From Thermasporomyces sp036564245 (GTDB taxonomy: Bacteria; Actinomycetota; Actinomycetes; Propionibacteriales; Actinopolymorphaceae), in NCBI GenBank assembly GCA_036564245.1, contig DATCKU010000077.1:51461-115460 (forward strand): a DNA stretch of 64,000 nt, read 5' to 3'. A program made the position numbers and the translations under genes. Positions 1-8,451 of this stretch are shown piece after piece (positions within the stretch are counted from its first letter, which is position 1; each line of letters opens with the position of its first letter). The notes beneath the pieces are model-generated. The model did not search any database. It worked only from the letters and a program-made list of their open reading frames with translations, and was not told the DNA's origin.

Positions 1-607
1 CGAGCTCGCAGACCAGCAGGCAGCGCCGTGCCCTGGCCGCGAGCTCGTCTACGCGTGCCGGATAGCCGGCTGGCAGCCTGTCGTCGTCACGACGTCCAAC
101 CGCCCGCAGGTCGATGAGCGCTTCTGCGACGCGTGGATTCCAGCGAGCGACGTCGAGCCCGTCGAGCGCGTCGATGACGTCCTGCAGGGTCTGGGTGAGC
201 TCCATCGTGGCCTCGGCGACCTCGATGGGTGGAGGTACGTCGGCCCGCCAGGCGCGCCACTGCACCCCGGCGCCGACGACGTACGGAACGAGGCCAAGGC
301 CCGTACCGTGGCAGATCACCGCCTCGCCCACTTCCAGGGCGGCCTCTGTGAAGTCGCGGGGTCCGGCGAGCCCGAGCGGGTCGCCTGGTACGGGAAGCGC
401 GACGGACGCAGCGGTCATGCCGAGGTTGCGGAGGGTTCCAAGGGTGAACAGGACCGGCATGGGCTCGTCGTGACCCGGAAGGCCTATCACGTGATGGGCC
501 GCATCGTCGCCGCGGATCGCGAGCTCGGCCTCGTCGAGGCTCGTCGAGCCGGCGATCCAGGCGTTCGTCCACGATGCGAAGCGCGCCGCCCGCGGCAACC
601 TCAGCAT
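1..607 (-). CDS. Conserved hypothetical protein, 3' end cut by window edge
   Basis: An open frame enters from an ATG at 605-607 on the minus strand and stays open for 202 codons to the left edge, so the C-terminus is missing. The product begins MLRLPRAARFASWTNAWIAG and contains a stretch rich in Gly, Val and Pro around residues 95-125 (including VICHGTGLGLVPYVVGAGVQ). I recognise no catalytic motif and no membrane segment. Codon use is typical of the neighbours, with G or C in nearly every third position. That, and the length of the open frame, is why I prefer it to the shorter open frames on either strand in the same interval. It is divergent from the ABC ATPase gene. Its function is unknown. 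Confidence 0.6.
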   Translation of the reverse strand, partial: MLRLPRAARFASWTNAWIAGSTSLDEAELAIRGDDAAHHVIGLPGHDEPMPVLFTLGTLRNLGMTAASVALPVPGDPLGLAGPRDFTEAALEVGEAVICHGTGLGLVPYVVGAGVQWRAWRADVPPPIEVAEATMELTQTLQDVIDALDGLDVARWNPRVAEALIDLRAVGRRDDDRLPAGYPARVDELAARARRCLLVCEL

Positions 608-662
608 GGCATCAGCCTAGGACCCTCACGATGACGGGATCGGACCCACGCGGTGGCCGGAC

Positions 663-696
663 CATGCGTACCGACCAGCCATGCGTACCAACCGGC
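663..696. repeat. 17-bp tandem direct repeat upstream of ABC ATPase gene
   Basis: Two adjacent 17-bp copies (663-679 and 680-696) share the core CATGCGTACC followed by RACCRGC and match at 15 of 17 positions. They lie 26-59 bp before the ATG of the downstream ABC ATPase gene, in the divergent intergenic region. A direct-repeat operator is possible, but no cognate regulator is evident. Confidence 0.5.
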
Positions 697-721
697 AACG
701 CGTGCCGTAGGTTGTGGATCC

Positions 722-1507
722 ATGGGCCCAGTACTCGAGCTCACCGACATCACGGTCGTCCGCAACGGCACCAAGCTGCTGGATCGTGTCACGTGGTCGG
801 TCGAGGAGCAAGATCGCTGGGTCGTCCTCGGCCCGAATGGCGCGGGCAAGACGACCCTTCTGCAGATCGCCGCGGCTCGGATGCACCCCACCAGTGGTGT
901 CGCCACGATCCTGAGCGAGACCCTCGGTGCCGTCGACGTCTTCGAGCTCCGCACCCGGATCGGTCTCACCAGCGCGGTGCTCGCCGACCAGATTCCGCGC
1001 CACGAATCCGTTCGCGACGTCGTGCTCTCCGCGTCGTATGCGGTCGTCGGGAGGTGGCGCGAGCAGTACGACGCGCTCGATCACGAGCGGGCCGAGCAGC
1101 TGCTGGCGTGGCTCGGCATGCGCGATCGGGCCGACCGTACCTTCGGAACGCTCTCCGAGGGCGAACGCAAACGAGTCCAGATCGCCCGCGCCCTGATGAC
1201 CGATCCGGAGCTGCTGCTGCTCGACGAACCGGCAGCCGGCCTGGATCTCGCCGGACGCGAGACCCTCGTGCGCGCTCTCGCTGAGCTTGCGGCTGCAGAG
1301 GCGGCGCCGGCCACCGTACTCGTCTCCCATCACGTCGAGGAGATCCCGCCGAGCTTCACGCATGTGCTGCTGCTGCGGGAGGGTGCCGTGATCGCGGCCG
1401 GGCCACTGTACGAGACCCTGAGCTCCCGCTCGCTGTCCGAGACGTTCGGCATGCCATTGCAGCTGCTCCGGTCGGGCGACCGGTGGACAGCTCGCGCCCG
1501 GCGGTAG
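722..1507 (+). CDS. ABC transporter ATP-binding protein
   Basis: This is a 261-residue ATPase subunit of an ABC transporter. The Walker A motif GPNGAGKTT lies near residue 39, the signature LSEGERKR near 142, the Walker B LLLLDEP near 162 and the H-switch SHH near 201. A single nucleotide-binding domain fills the protein and there is no membrane segment, so a separate permease would be needed; none is adjacent. The ATG at 722 is chosen because homology starts at once (LELTDITVV), whereas an upstream GTG adds residues that do not look like protein. It resembles the stand-alone ATPases of the YlmA/ModF-like group; the substrate is unknown. Confidence 0.85.
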   Translation: MGPVLELTDITVVRNGTKLLDRVTWSVEEQDRWVVLGPNGAGKTTLLQIAAARMHPTSGVATILSETLGAVDVFELRTRIGLTSAVLADQIPRHESVRDVVLSASYAVVGRWREQYDALDHERAEQLLAWLGMRDRADRTFGTLSEGERKRVQIARALMTDPELLLLDEPAAGLDLAGRETLVRALAELAAAEAAPATVLVSHHVEEIPPSFTHVLLLREGAVIAAGPLYETLSSRSLSETFGMPLQLLRSGDRWTARARR

Positions 1508-1582
1508 AAGATTGCGGCCTACGGGCGGATGCCGCGGGTGGGCGGATACCCTATCTGCCCCTTGATCGCATAGGTTCTGACT

Positions 1583-2059
1583 ATGGGTAATCTGCTCCAA
1601 TGGCTGGGCGAGCACCTATGGGTCGCGTGGTTCGTGATCGCCGGCGCCCTCGCGGCGGTCGAGCTGCTGACCCTCGATCTCGTCTTCCTGATGCTTGCGG
1701 CGGGCGCCGTGGCAGGAGGTTTGGCGGCACTCATCGGCGGTGGCCCGGTTCTGTCGATCGCGGCCGCAGTTGTCACGGCCTTCGCCATGCTGGGTGCCGT
1801 GCGCCCGATCGCGTTGCGGCATCTCAAGACCCCTCCAGCTATCCGTACTGGAGTCTCGGCGCTGATTGGCAAAACCGGCGTGGTCGTCGAGCAGGTCACC
1901 GCGAACAGCGGGATGGTGAAGATCGGAGGGGAGGTCTGGACCGCTCGACCATACGACGAGCATTCCAGTATCGAAGCCGGCAAGACTGTGGACGTGCTCT
2001 CGATCGAGGGCGCGACTGCCTACGTGCACGAGGTGGAGAAGCCGTTGAGCGCAGGCTGA
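1583..2059 (+). CDS. NfeD family membrane protein
   Basis: The 158-residue protein has two or three hydrophobic helices at residues 10-75 and a C-terminal OB-fold-like domain (residues 90-155, with the segment GKTGVVVEQV and VDVLSIEG). This is the layout of short NfeD (NfeD1b-type) proteins, which pair with SPFH/stomatin proteins in membrane microdomains and with serine proteases. The next gene encodes exactly such a stomatin-like protein 70 bp downstream on the same strand, which supports the call and suggests co-transcription. Confidence 0.88.
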   Translation: MGNLLQWLGEHLWVAWFVIAGALAAVELLTLDLVFLMLAAGAVAGGLAALIGGGPVLSIAAAVVTAFAMLGAVRPIALRHLKTPPAIRTGVSALIGKTGVVVEQVTANSGMVKIGGEVWTARPYDEHSSIEAGKTVDVLSIEGATAYVHEVEKPLSAG

Positions 2060-2090
2060 CTCCACGTGCTACCCGAGCGGACGCCGTCGC

Positions 2091-2106
2091 GCCGCCAGCT
2101 GGCGGC
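2091..2106. repeat. 16-bp perfect palindrome between nfeD-like and SPFH genes
   Basis: GCCGCCAGCTGGCGGC is self-complementary over 16 bp with no spacer. It lies 31 bp after the nfeD-like stop and 24 bp before the GTG of the SPFH gene. It could be a processing or attenuation hairpin or a protein site; there is no U-tract. Confidence 0.4.
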
Positions 2107-2129
2107 ACATGTGAAGGAACGGAGAGTTT

Positions 2130-3242
2130 GTGGAAGCCTTGATAGTTTTCGCCGTCTTGGCCTTAGTCGCCATCATCGTCCTGGTTCGCTCGATCAAGAT
2201 CATCCCGCAGGCGCGGGCAGGAATCGTGGAGCGGCTGGGGCGGTACCAGCGCACGCTTGGCCCGGGCCTTTCGGTCATCGTGCCGTTCATCGACAAGGTG
2301 CGTTACAACATCGACCTTCGTGAGCAGGTGGTGTCGTTCCCACCGCAGAACGTCATCACCGAGGACAACCTGGTCGTGGCGATCGATACGGTCATCTACT
2401 TCCAGGTGACTGACCCCGTGCGGGCGACGTACGAGATCGCCAACTTCGTCCAGGCCATCGAGCAGCTCACCCAGACCACCTTGCGCAACATCGTCGGTGG
2501 CATGGACCTCGAGCGGGCGCTGACCAGCCGGGAGGAGATCAACACGGCTCTGGGCTCGATCCTCGACGAGGCGACCGGCAAGTGGGGTGTCAAGGTCAAC
2601 CGAGTCGAGCTCAAGGCCATCGACCCGCCGCCCTCGATCCAGGACTCGATGGAGAAGCAGATGCGGGCGGATCGCGACAAGCGTGCTGCCGTGTTGACCG
2701 CTGAGGGTGTCCGGCAGTCGGCGATCCTGACCGCCGAGGGTGAGAAGCAAGCTGCCATTCTCACCGCCGAGGGTGAGAAGCAGGCTCAGATCCTGCGGGC
2801 CCAGGCCCAGCGCGAGGCCCAGATCCTGAAAGCTCAGGGTGAGGCGCAGGCGATCCAGACGGTGTTCAACGCCATCCACCAGGGCCAGCCCGACCAGGCG
2901 CTGCTGGCGTACCAGTACCTGCAGATGCTGCCCCGCATCGCGCAGGGTGACTCCAACAAGGTGTGGATCGTGCCGAGTGAGATCGGCAAGGCACTGGAGG
3001 GGATCGGCTCGATCGTCGGCAAGATGGGCGAGCAGATGCCCAAGCCCCCGACCGACGGAGCCATCGGAGTGGGCGACGCAGCCACGCAACGAATCGCTGA
3101 CGAAAGCGAGCAAGCGGCCGGGGAGGCTCTGCAGTCGGCCGAGGACGAGGTCGCCGCGGCGATCGCAGCAGCCGAGGACGCGGCCAGGGGTCCCGGTGGT
3201 GGGAGATCATCGGGCGGGTCGGCGGGTTCGTCGCCTGCGTAA
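2130..3242 (+). CDS. SPFH/Band 7 (stomatin/slipin-like) membrane protein
   Basis: The 370-residue protein starts with a single transmembrane helix (residues 1-20), followed by a Band 7/SPFH domain (residues 22-190, including GIVERLGRYQRTLGPG and the motif YFQVTDPVRA). A coiled-coil region follows with near-exact repeats of the heptad-like unit ILTAEGEKQAA (residues 188-240), and then an Ala/Glu-rich tail. The GTG start has a purine-rich AACGGAGAG just upstream. It forms a pair with the NfeD-like protein; such pairs organise membrane microdomains and control proteases. The tail ends GGGRSSGGSAGSSPA, a low-complexity extension. Confidence 0.92.
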   Translation: MEALIVFAVLALVAIIVLVRSIKIIPQARAGIVERLGRYQRTLGPGLSVIVPFIDKVRYNIDLREQVVSFPPQNVITEDNLVVAIDTVIYFQVTDPVRATYEIANFVQAIEQLTQTTLRNIVGGMDLERALTSREEINTALGSILDEATGKWGVKVNRVELKAIDPPPSIQDSMEKQMRADRDKRAAVLTAEGVRQSAILTAEGEKQAAILTAEGEKQAQILRAQAQREAQILKAQGEAQAIQTVFNAIHQGQPDQALLAYQYLQMLPRIAQGDSNKVWIVPSEIGKALEGIGSIVGKMGEQMPKPPTDGAIGVGDAATQRIADESEQAAGEALQSAEDEVAAAIAAAEDAARGPGGGRSSGGSAGSSPA

Positions 3243-3251
3243 CGGTCCCAC

Positions 3252-4019
3252 GTGACAGTCTGGGAAGCTCTCGCGGTTCTCGCTGCCGGAGTCGCAGCTG
3301 GAGCGATCAACGCCGTCGTAGGGTCGGGGACGCTCATCACGTTTCCGACCCTCGTCGGATTCGGCATACCCCCGGTCATCGCCAACGTGTCCAACACGGT
3401 CGGGCTCGCTCCGGGCTCGGCCGCCGCGGCCTGGGGATACCGGAAGGAGCTCACGGGTCAGCTGGGCCGCCTGGTGCGGCTCGGGATCGGCTCGTTGATC
3501 GGCGCCCTCACAGGTGGTGTCCTGCTGCTCTGGCTGCCGAGCGAGGCGTTCGACATGATCGTCCCCGCGCTGGTGGCCCTCGGGTGCATCCTGGTTGTCC
3601 TGCAACCGTGGATCTCCCTCCGGATGGCGCAGCGGCACGACCGGCCCCGGCCGGAGCGCCACCAGTTCGGTGGGTGGTTGACCTGGCTCATGGTCTACCT
3701 GACCGGGGTCTACGGAGGATACTTCGGCGCCGCGCAGGGAGTGTTGCTCATCGCGATCCTGGGGCTCGGGCTCGATGAGACCTTGCAGCGGATCAACGCG
3801 GCGAAGAACGTCCTCGCCGGGCTTGTCAACGCCGTCGCTGCGCTCCTCTTCGTCGTCGTCGCTGACGTGAATTGGTCAGCTGCGGGGCTCATCGCGATCG
3901 GCTCGATCGGCGGCGGCCTCTTGGGCGCCCATGTAGGTCGGCGGCTCCCTCCCGTGATCCTGCGGGCCGTGATCGTCATTGTCGGTACGATCGCGGTGGT
4001 GATGCTGGTCCGTCGGTGA
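3252..4019 (+). CDS. TauE/SafE family sulfite/anion exporter
   Basis: The 255-residue membrane protein has about eight hydrophobic segments and the two family repeats: GAINAVVGSGTLITFP near residue 18 and the matching GGYFGAAQGVLL near residue 156. The family exports sulfite, sulfoacetate or related C2/C3 anions, though many members are uncharacterised. The GTG start is 9 bp after the SPFH stop, so it is probably in the same transcript. The substrate cannot be assigned from sequence. Confidence 0.9.
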   Translation: MTVWEALAVLAAGVAAGAINAVVGSGTLITFPTLVGFGIPPVIANVSNTVGLAPGSAAAAWGYRKELTGQLGRLVRLGIGSLIGALTGGVLLLWLPSEAFDMIVPALVALGCILVVLQPWISLRMAQRHDRPRPERHQFGGWLTWLMVYLTGVYGGYFGAAQGVLLIAILGLGLDETLQRINAAKNVLAGLVNAVAALLFVVVADVNWSAAGLIAIGSIGGGLLGAHVGRRLPPVILRAVIVIVGTIAVVMLVRR

Positions 4020-4146
4020 TCGTCTCGGCTGCAACGTCCGCGACATCCTGCGCCAGCTCTCGCCGTCACTGACACTTCAGGTGAGCTGGCCCGTCAGACC
4101 GGATACCGTTTCGTACCAAGTAGCCCTGCTCCGGATTGGGGACGCC

Positions 4147-5175
4147 ATGCCGACCACCGAGGATCGCCCGGCGCGCTCGCGCGTCACACTCACCGGGATC
4201 AGCTCACGCGCCTGGGAGCACCCAGCCGACCGGGGCGCTCTGGTCGCGGTACGCCAGCTGAAGGGATTCGACCTCCTGTTGCGCAAGCTCTCCGGCCTGA
4301 TCAACGAGCGCGCGCTGAGGTTGATCTTCCTGGGTTCGGCGGTTCGGGCGGGTGACCAGCAATTTCCCCGCGTGTACCGGGTGTTCGCGGAAGCCGCCGC
4401 CACCCTGGACATCCGGGAGCTTCCTGAGCTTTACGTCATGACCGGGCCTCTGCCGAACGCGATGTGCATCGGGTTGGACAAGCCGTTCATCGTGGTCAAC
4501 AGTGGCCTGATCGATCTGCTCGACGAGGAGGAGCTCCGGTTCGTCCTGGGCCACGAGCTGGGCCATGCCCAGAGTGGCCACGCGCTCTACCAGTCGGTGC
4601 TCGTGTTCCTGATCCGGCTGAGCGGTGCCGTGGCCTGGATGCCGCTCGGCGCGCTCGGCATTCGAGCGATCATCGCGGCGCTCATGGAGTGGGCGCGCAA
4701 GGCGGAGCTGTCCGGAGACCGGGCAGGGCTGCTCGCGTCGCAGGATCCGGCAGCGGCGTTGCGGACGCACATGAAGCTGGCCTCGGGAGGTCATCTCGAG
4801 GACGTCGACGCGACCGCCTTTCTCGCCCAGGCGGCGGAGTACGACGCGGCCGGCGACCTGCGCGACAGCGTGCTGAAGCTCCTGCTGCTCGAGGCCCGCA
4901 GCCACCCGTTCCTCGCCGTCCGCGCTGCCGAGCTACGGCACTGGATCGACAGCGGCGCCTACTCTCAGATCCTCTCCGGCGACTACCCACGTCGCGACTC
5001 CGACGGGAGTGCGTCGCTCACCGAGGAGGCCCGGCGAGCTGCAGAGTCCTACAAGGAAGCGTTCGCTCGCTCACAGGACCCGCTTGCCAAGGTCATCAGC
5101 GATCTGGGTGGGACCCTGGATGGCGTACGGGAGAAGGTGACCGGCTGGTTCGCCAGTCGACCCAGGCAGGGCTAG
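4147..5175 (+). CDS. M48 family membrane metalloprotease
   Basis: The 342-residue protein carries the zinc motif HELGH (residues 136-140) and a downstream ELSGDRAG segment that provides the third ligand and conserved Asp. Hydrophobic segments at about 150-180 anchor it in the membrane. This is the M48B/HtpX-like family, which degrades membrane proteins. The ATG at 4147 gives MPTTEDRPARSRVTL; an in-frame GTG at 4081 would add 22 residues without homology-like character. The neighbours NfeD and SPFH make a membrane quality-control theme plausible, but this is inference. Confidence 0.87.
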   Translation: MPTTEDRPARSRVTLTGISSRAWEHPADRGALVAVRQLKGFDLLLRKLSGLINERALRLIFLGSAVRAGDQQFPRVYRVFAEAAATLDIRELPELYVMTGPLPNAMCIGLDKPFIVVNSGLIDLLDEEELRFVLGHELGHAQSGHALYQSVLVFLIRLSGAVAWMPLGALGIRAIIAALMEWARKAELSGDRAGLLASQDPAAALRTHMKLASGGHLEDVDATAFLAQAAEYDAAGDLRDSVLKLLLLEARSHPFLAVRAAELRHWIDSGAYSQILSGDYPRRDSDGSASLTEEARRAAESYKEAFARSQDPLAKVISDLGGTLDGVREKVTGWFASRPRQG

Positions 5176-5194
5176 AGCCCGAGGACGGAGTGCG

Positions 5195-5764
5195 TCACGC
5201 CTGCTGAGGCAGCGAGAGGTTGTCGATCACCTCGGCCATGGGAAGACCCGCCAGTGCCGCCCCTGGCACGAAGAGCTTCGAGCGGCGGACGCCGCTGCCC
5301 ACTACGGCGACCTCTGTCGCAGCTACCCGTGCGTCCACCAGCACCGGCCACCTGTCGGGCAGACCGAACGGCGTGATGCCGCCGTACTCCATCTCGGTGG
5401 CGTTCACGGCGTCCTCCATCGGCGCGAAGGAGGCCTTGCGGGCATCGAGGCGCCGCCGGATCACGCCGTTGACGTCGGCGCGTGTCGTCGCCAGCACCAT
5501 CGCGGCCGCGTACTTCGTCTCACCACCGCGACGCCCGGCGATGATCACGCAGTTCGCGGAGATCTCCAGGGGAATGTCGTACGCCTGACAGAACGCGGCG
5601 GTGTCGGCGAGGCTCGGATCGATCTCGGCGACGCCTACGTCGCGGACGTCGACTTGGGAGACCGGCCATTCGCGCAACGCGCGAAGCACTGGCGGGGCGA
5701 GGAGCTCCGGGTGGTCGAGGGCGGGTTCGACCCGCAACGCACCGATCTTGTCGATTCGGCTCAT
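5195..5764 (-). CDS. YbaK/EbsC family aminoacyl-tRNA deacylase-like protein
   Basis: The 189-residue protein matches the YbaK/ProX editing-domain fold. Conserved parts are the segment CVIIAGRRGGE near residue 73, a central KASFAPMEDAV and the C-terminal GGITPFGLPDRWPVLVD followed by GSGVRRSKLFVPGAAL. The family hydrolyses mischarged aminoacyl-tRNAs (Cys-tRNA(Pro) or Ala-tRNA(Pro)). The start is the ATG at 5762-5764 (MSRIDKIGALRVEP); longer in-frame extensions run into the neighbouring promoter region. The gene is divergent from the TrmH-like methylase and its 3' end faces the M48 gene. Confidence 0.85.
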   Translation of the reverse strand: MSRIDKIGALRVEPALDHPELLAPPVLRALREWPVSQVDVRDVGVAEIDPSLADTAAFCQAYDIPLEISANCVIIAGRRGGETKYAAAMVLATTRADVNGVIRRRLDARKASFAPMEDAVNATEMEYGGITPFGLPDRWPVLVDARVAATEVAVVGSGVRRSKLFVPGAALAGLPMAEVIDNLSLPQQA

Positions 5765-5817
5765 GCGCCCATTCTGGTCTCCGGCGTCTGCGGGCGGTGC
5801 GGCACACTGGCGTCGTG

Positions 5818-6681
5818 GTGTCGGTGGGAGATCTCCTGGTCGAGCGGCTCGAATCCGTAGACGATCCACGGCTTCACGACTACAGCCGCCTGCGCGACGT
5901 CAACCTCCGCAAGCTTCTCGAACCGGCTGGGGGCTTGTTCATCGCCGAGGGCGAGAAGGTGATCCGTCGTGCGCTCGCGGCAGGCTATCCCGCGCGGTCG
6001 TTCCTCATGACCGAGCGTTGGCTCGAAGGCCTTCGAGACGTGATCGCCCCCGGCGTGCCGTGCTACATCCTGTCCGATGCTCAGCTCGCCCAGGTCGCCG
6101 GATTTCGCGTGCATCGTGGGGCACTGGCCTCGATGCATCGGCTTCCCCTGCCGAGCATGGAGCAGGTCGTCAAGGACGCCCGGCTGATCGTCGTCTTGGA
6201 GGACGTCGTCGATCACACGAACGTCGGCGCGATCTTCCGCAACGCCGCTGCGTTCGGAGTCGACGCGGTCGTGCTCGCGCCGAGGTGCGCCGACCCGCTC
6301 TACAGGCGAGCGGTCAGGACGTCGATGGGTGCGGTGTTCACCATGCCGTACGCCCGGATGCCGAGCTGGTACCACGGGCTCGCCGCGCTGCGTGACCTCG
6401 GATTCGGCGTCGTCGCGCTGACCCCGGCTGCCGATGCCGTGCCGATCGAGAGCTGTGTCGGTAGGTTCGAACGCACGGCGCTTCTTCTCGGCAGCGAAGG
6501 CGACGGGTTGTCAGACCGCTGGCTCGCCGAAGCTGACCTGCGTGCACGGATCCCGATCGCGGCCGGCATCGATTCGCTCAACGTCGCGGCTGCCGCGGCG
6601 GTCGCCTGTTATGTCCTGGGCGGCTCCGGTGGTCGGTCGAGTGGACAGTCGCCGCACAGTCCGCCTCCGGGCACGCGGTAG
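5818..6681 (+). CDS. TrmH/SpoU family RNA 2'-O-methyltransferase
   Basis: The 287-residue protein has an N-terminal substrate-binding domain (residues 10-95) and a SPOUT catalytic domain. Its motifs are VLEDVVDHTNVGAIFRNAAA (about residues 124-143, motif 1), LLLGSEGDGLSDRW (motif 2) and IPIAAGIDSLNVAAAAAV (motif 3, forming the trefoil knot). It transfers methyl from SAM to a ribose 2'-OH of rRNA or tRNA. Several adjacent GTG codons (5797, 5815, 5818, 5824) could start it; 5818 is my choice without a decisive ribosome site. The C-terminal 20 residues are low complexity (SGGRSSGQSPHSPPPGTR) and overlap the convergent FhuF-like gene by 73 bp. Confidence 0.88.
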   Translation: MSVGDLLVERLESVDDPRLHDYSRLRDVNLRKLLEPAGGLFIAEGEKVIRRALAAGYPARSFLMTERWLEGLRDVIAPGVPCYILSDAQLAQVAGFRVHRGALASMHRLPLPSMEQVVKDARLIVVLEDVVDHTNVGAIFRNAAAFGVDAVVLAPRCADPLYRRAVRTSMGAVFTMPYARMPSWYHGLAALRDLGFGVVALTPAADAVPIESCVGRFERTALLLGSEGDGLSDRWLAEADLRARIPIAAGIDSLNVAAAAAVACYVLGGSGGRSSGQSPHSPPPGTR

Positions 6682-7382
6682 TAGAGGCAACAGCTCGTCC
6701 GAACGAACGAGTCGATCGGGTTCGCCGGTCTGCCTCGCGTCGTCCGGCGCCACGTATCGACCAGCGGTGGCTTCCGCAGCAGGGCATCGGCTATCGCCTG
6801 AACCGTCGGCGTGTGACGTGGCCATCCCCGCATGACCACTGCTGTGGTCCCGACCAGTGCGGACGCTGCATCACCCCACAGCACCGCTTCGGCCAGGCGA
6901 ATCCGGCTCAGCATCGCGGCCACGAGTGGACGCAGGTGCCTCTCGATGACGACGCGCGTGATCGAGTCGGCAGCACGCTCGGCCGACCCATGCGGTGGGC
7001 CGAGGACCAGCTCGGGGTCGGCCACGTGCAACCGGCCACCCGCGAGCGCCGGGCTCCACCAGGTAGTGGCGGGTGGCAGGGCAAGGACCACACCGTGCTT
7101 GGCCACGGCCCCGATCACCGGGGACCAGAGTCGGGCGGCGAGGCCCTGGAACAGGATCGACGCGGCGACTCGAGGCTCGCTCGTGCGGAGAGCATCGCCG
7201 GTCACCTGCATTGCGTCCGCCAGTGCTGGGTGGCCAGCGTAGAGGTCGGCCAGAGCCGGTGTCGATGGCGCGGTGGTCACCCGTGCCACGGTGAAGAACT
7301 CACCAAGGCTGGAAACGTCGTGCAGGATCGGCCAGGCGTCCTGGGGCATCGGGGGATCCACGTCGCGGCGCTCCAACGGCAT
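6609..7382 (-). CDS. FhuF-like (2Fe-2S)-binding protein, possible siderophore-iron reductase
   Basis: The 257-residue protein ends with the FhuF-type iron-sulfur motif CCLYYRVPGGGLCGDC, i.e. Cys-Cys-x10-Cys-x2-Cys, at about residues 228-243. This motif binds a [2Fe-2S] cluster in FhuF, which reduces ferric siderophores in the cytoplasm. The N-terminal part is only loosely FhuF-like. There is no adjacent siderophore gene, so the substrate is not indicated. The ATG at 7380-7382 fits. The last 73 bp are antisense to the end of the TrmH-like gene. Confidence 0.82.
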   Translation of the reverse strand: MPLERRDVDPPMPQDAWPILHDVSSLGEFFTVARVTTAPSTPALADLYAGHPALADAMQVTGDALRTSEPRVAASILFQGLAARLWSPVIGAVAKHGVVLALPPATTWWSPALAGGRLHVADPELVLGPPHGSAERAADSITRVVIERHLRPLVAAMLSRIRLAEAVLWGDAASALVGTTAVVMRGWPRHTPTVQAIADALLRKPPLVDTWRRTTRGRPANPIDSFVRTSCCLYYRVPGGGLCGDCPLDRPPEPPRT

Positions 7383-7431
7383 TCAGCGAGGCTACTGCCT
7401 GCCCATCGAGGAGAGGTCTCAGAATGAGACC

Positions 7432-8451
7432 ATGACGGCGACGATGCGTGCGTGGGTGGTGCCCGAACCCGGTCGGCTGGAGCAGGTCGAGCTGCCTGTC
7501 CCTGAGCCCGGTCCGGACGAGTTGCTGGTGCGGGTCCATGTGTGCGGGGTGTGTCGTACCGACCTGCATGTACGCGATGGTGATCTGCCGCCACACAAGT
7601 CGCCGGTCGTACCCGGCCACGAGGCGGTCGGCGAGGTGGTTGCGACCGGACGCGACGTGCCTCGTCGGTACCAGCCGGGGCTTCGGGTCGGCATACCGTG
7701 GTTGCGCCGTACGTGCGGAGTTTGCGTGTACTGCCAGCGTGGTCAGGAGAATCTCTGTCCGCAGTCGGTGTACACGGGTTGGGATGCCGACGGTGGTTAT
7801 GCCGAGTACCTCACCGTACCTGCCGCCTTCGCGTACGAGTTGCCGGCTGCGGCGTTCACGGATTACACCGACGAGGAACTGGCGCCCTTGCTGTGTGCGG
7901 GGATCATCGGATTTCGCGCGCTGCGCCGGGCCGAGCTGCCGCCGGGTGGGAAGCTCGGGATCTACGGTTTCGGCGGATCCGCCCACCTGACAGCGCAGGT
8001 GGCAATTGCCCAGGGGGCGACAGTCCACGTCCTCACCCGCTCGGCGGAAGCGAGGGCTCTGGCGTTGCGGCTGGGTGCGGCTTCTGCGGGCGATGCGTAC
8101 GACTCGCCCCCTGAACCGCTCGACTCTGCGATCCTCTTCGCACCGGTCGGCGACCTGGTGCCGGTCGCCCTGGCTGCGCTGGATCGTGGCGGCACGTTGA
8201 GCATCGCGGGGATCTACCTCAGCCAGGTGCCGCCGCTCGACTACGCGCGCCATCTGTTCGAGGAGCGCAGCATGCGAAGCGTCACGGCGAACACCCGGTC
8301 GGACGGACGTGACTTCCTTGCCCACGCGGCCCGGCACAAGCTCACGATCGCGACGACGCCGTACGAGTTCGACCGAGCCGACCAGGCATTGGACGACCTC
8401 GCCGCCGACCGGGTGAACGGTGTTGCCGTGCTGCGGGTCAGTCCCAGCTGA
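7432..8451 (+). CDS. Zinc-dependent alcohol dehydrogenase family protein
   Basis: The 339-residue protein has the medium-chain dehydrogenase layout. The catalytic zinc site is CGVCRTDLH plus GHEAVGEV, the structural zinc is held by CGVCVYCQRGQENLC, and the Rossmann segment is IYGFGGSAHLTAQVA. It oxidises alcohols or reduces aldehydes with NAD(P). The ATG at 7432 starts MTATMRAWVV and follows the purine-rich GAGGAGAGG about 15 bp upstream. The nucleotide fingerprint GFGGSAH is slightly changed from the common GxGGxGH. The 3' end overlaps the convergent nrdB gene by 14 bp. Confidence 0.9.
   Translation: MTATMRAWVVPEPGRLEQVELPVPEPGPDELLVRVHVCGVCRTDLHVRDGDLPPHKSPVVPGHEAVGEVVATGRDVPRRYQPGLRVGIPWLRRTCGVCVYCQRGQENLCPQSVYTGWDADGGYAEYLTVPAAFAYELPAAAFTDYTDEELAPLLCAGIIGFRALRRAELPPGGKLGIYGFGGSAHLTAQVAIAQGATVHVLTRSAEARALALRLGAASAGDAYDSPPEPLDSAILFAPVGDLVPVALAALDRGGTLSIAGIYLSQVPPLDYARHLFEERSMRSVTANTRSDGRDFLAHAARHKLTIATTPYEFDRADQALDDLAADRVNGVAVLRVSPS

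Noticed and set aside
626..1615. A 329-codon minus-strand frame over the ABC ATPase gene
   Set aside because: The plus strand encodes Walker A, signature and Walker B motifs; the minus frame is a shadow.
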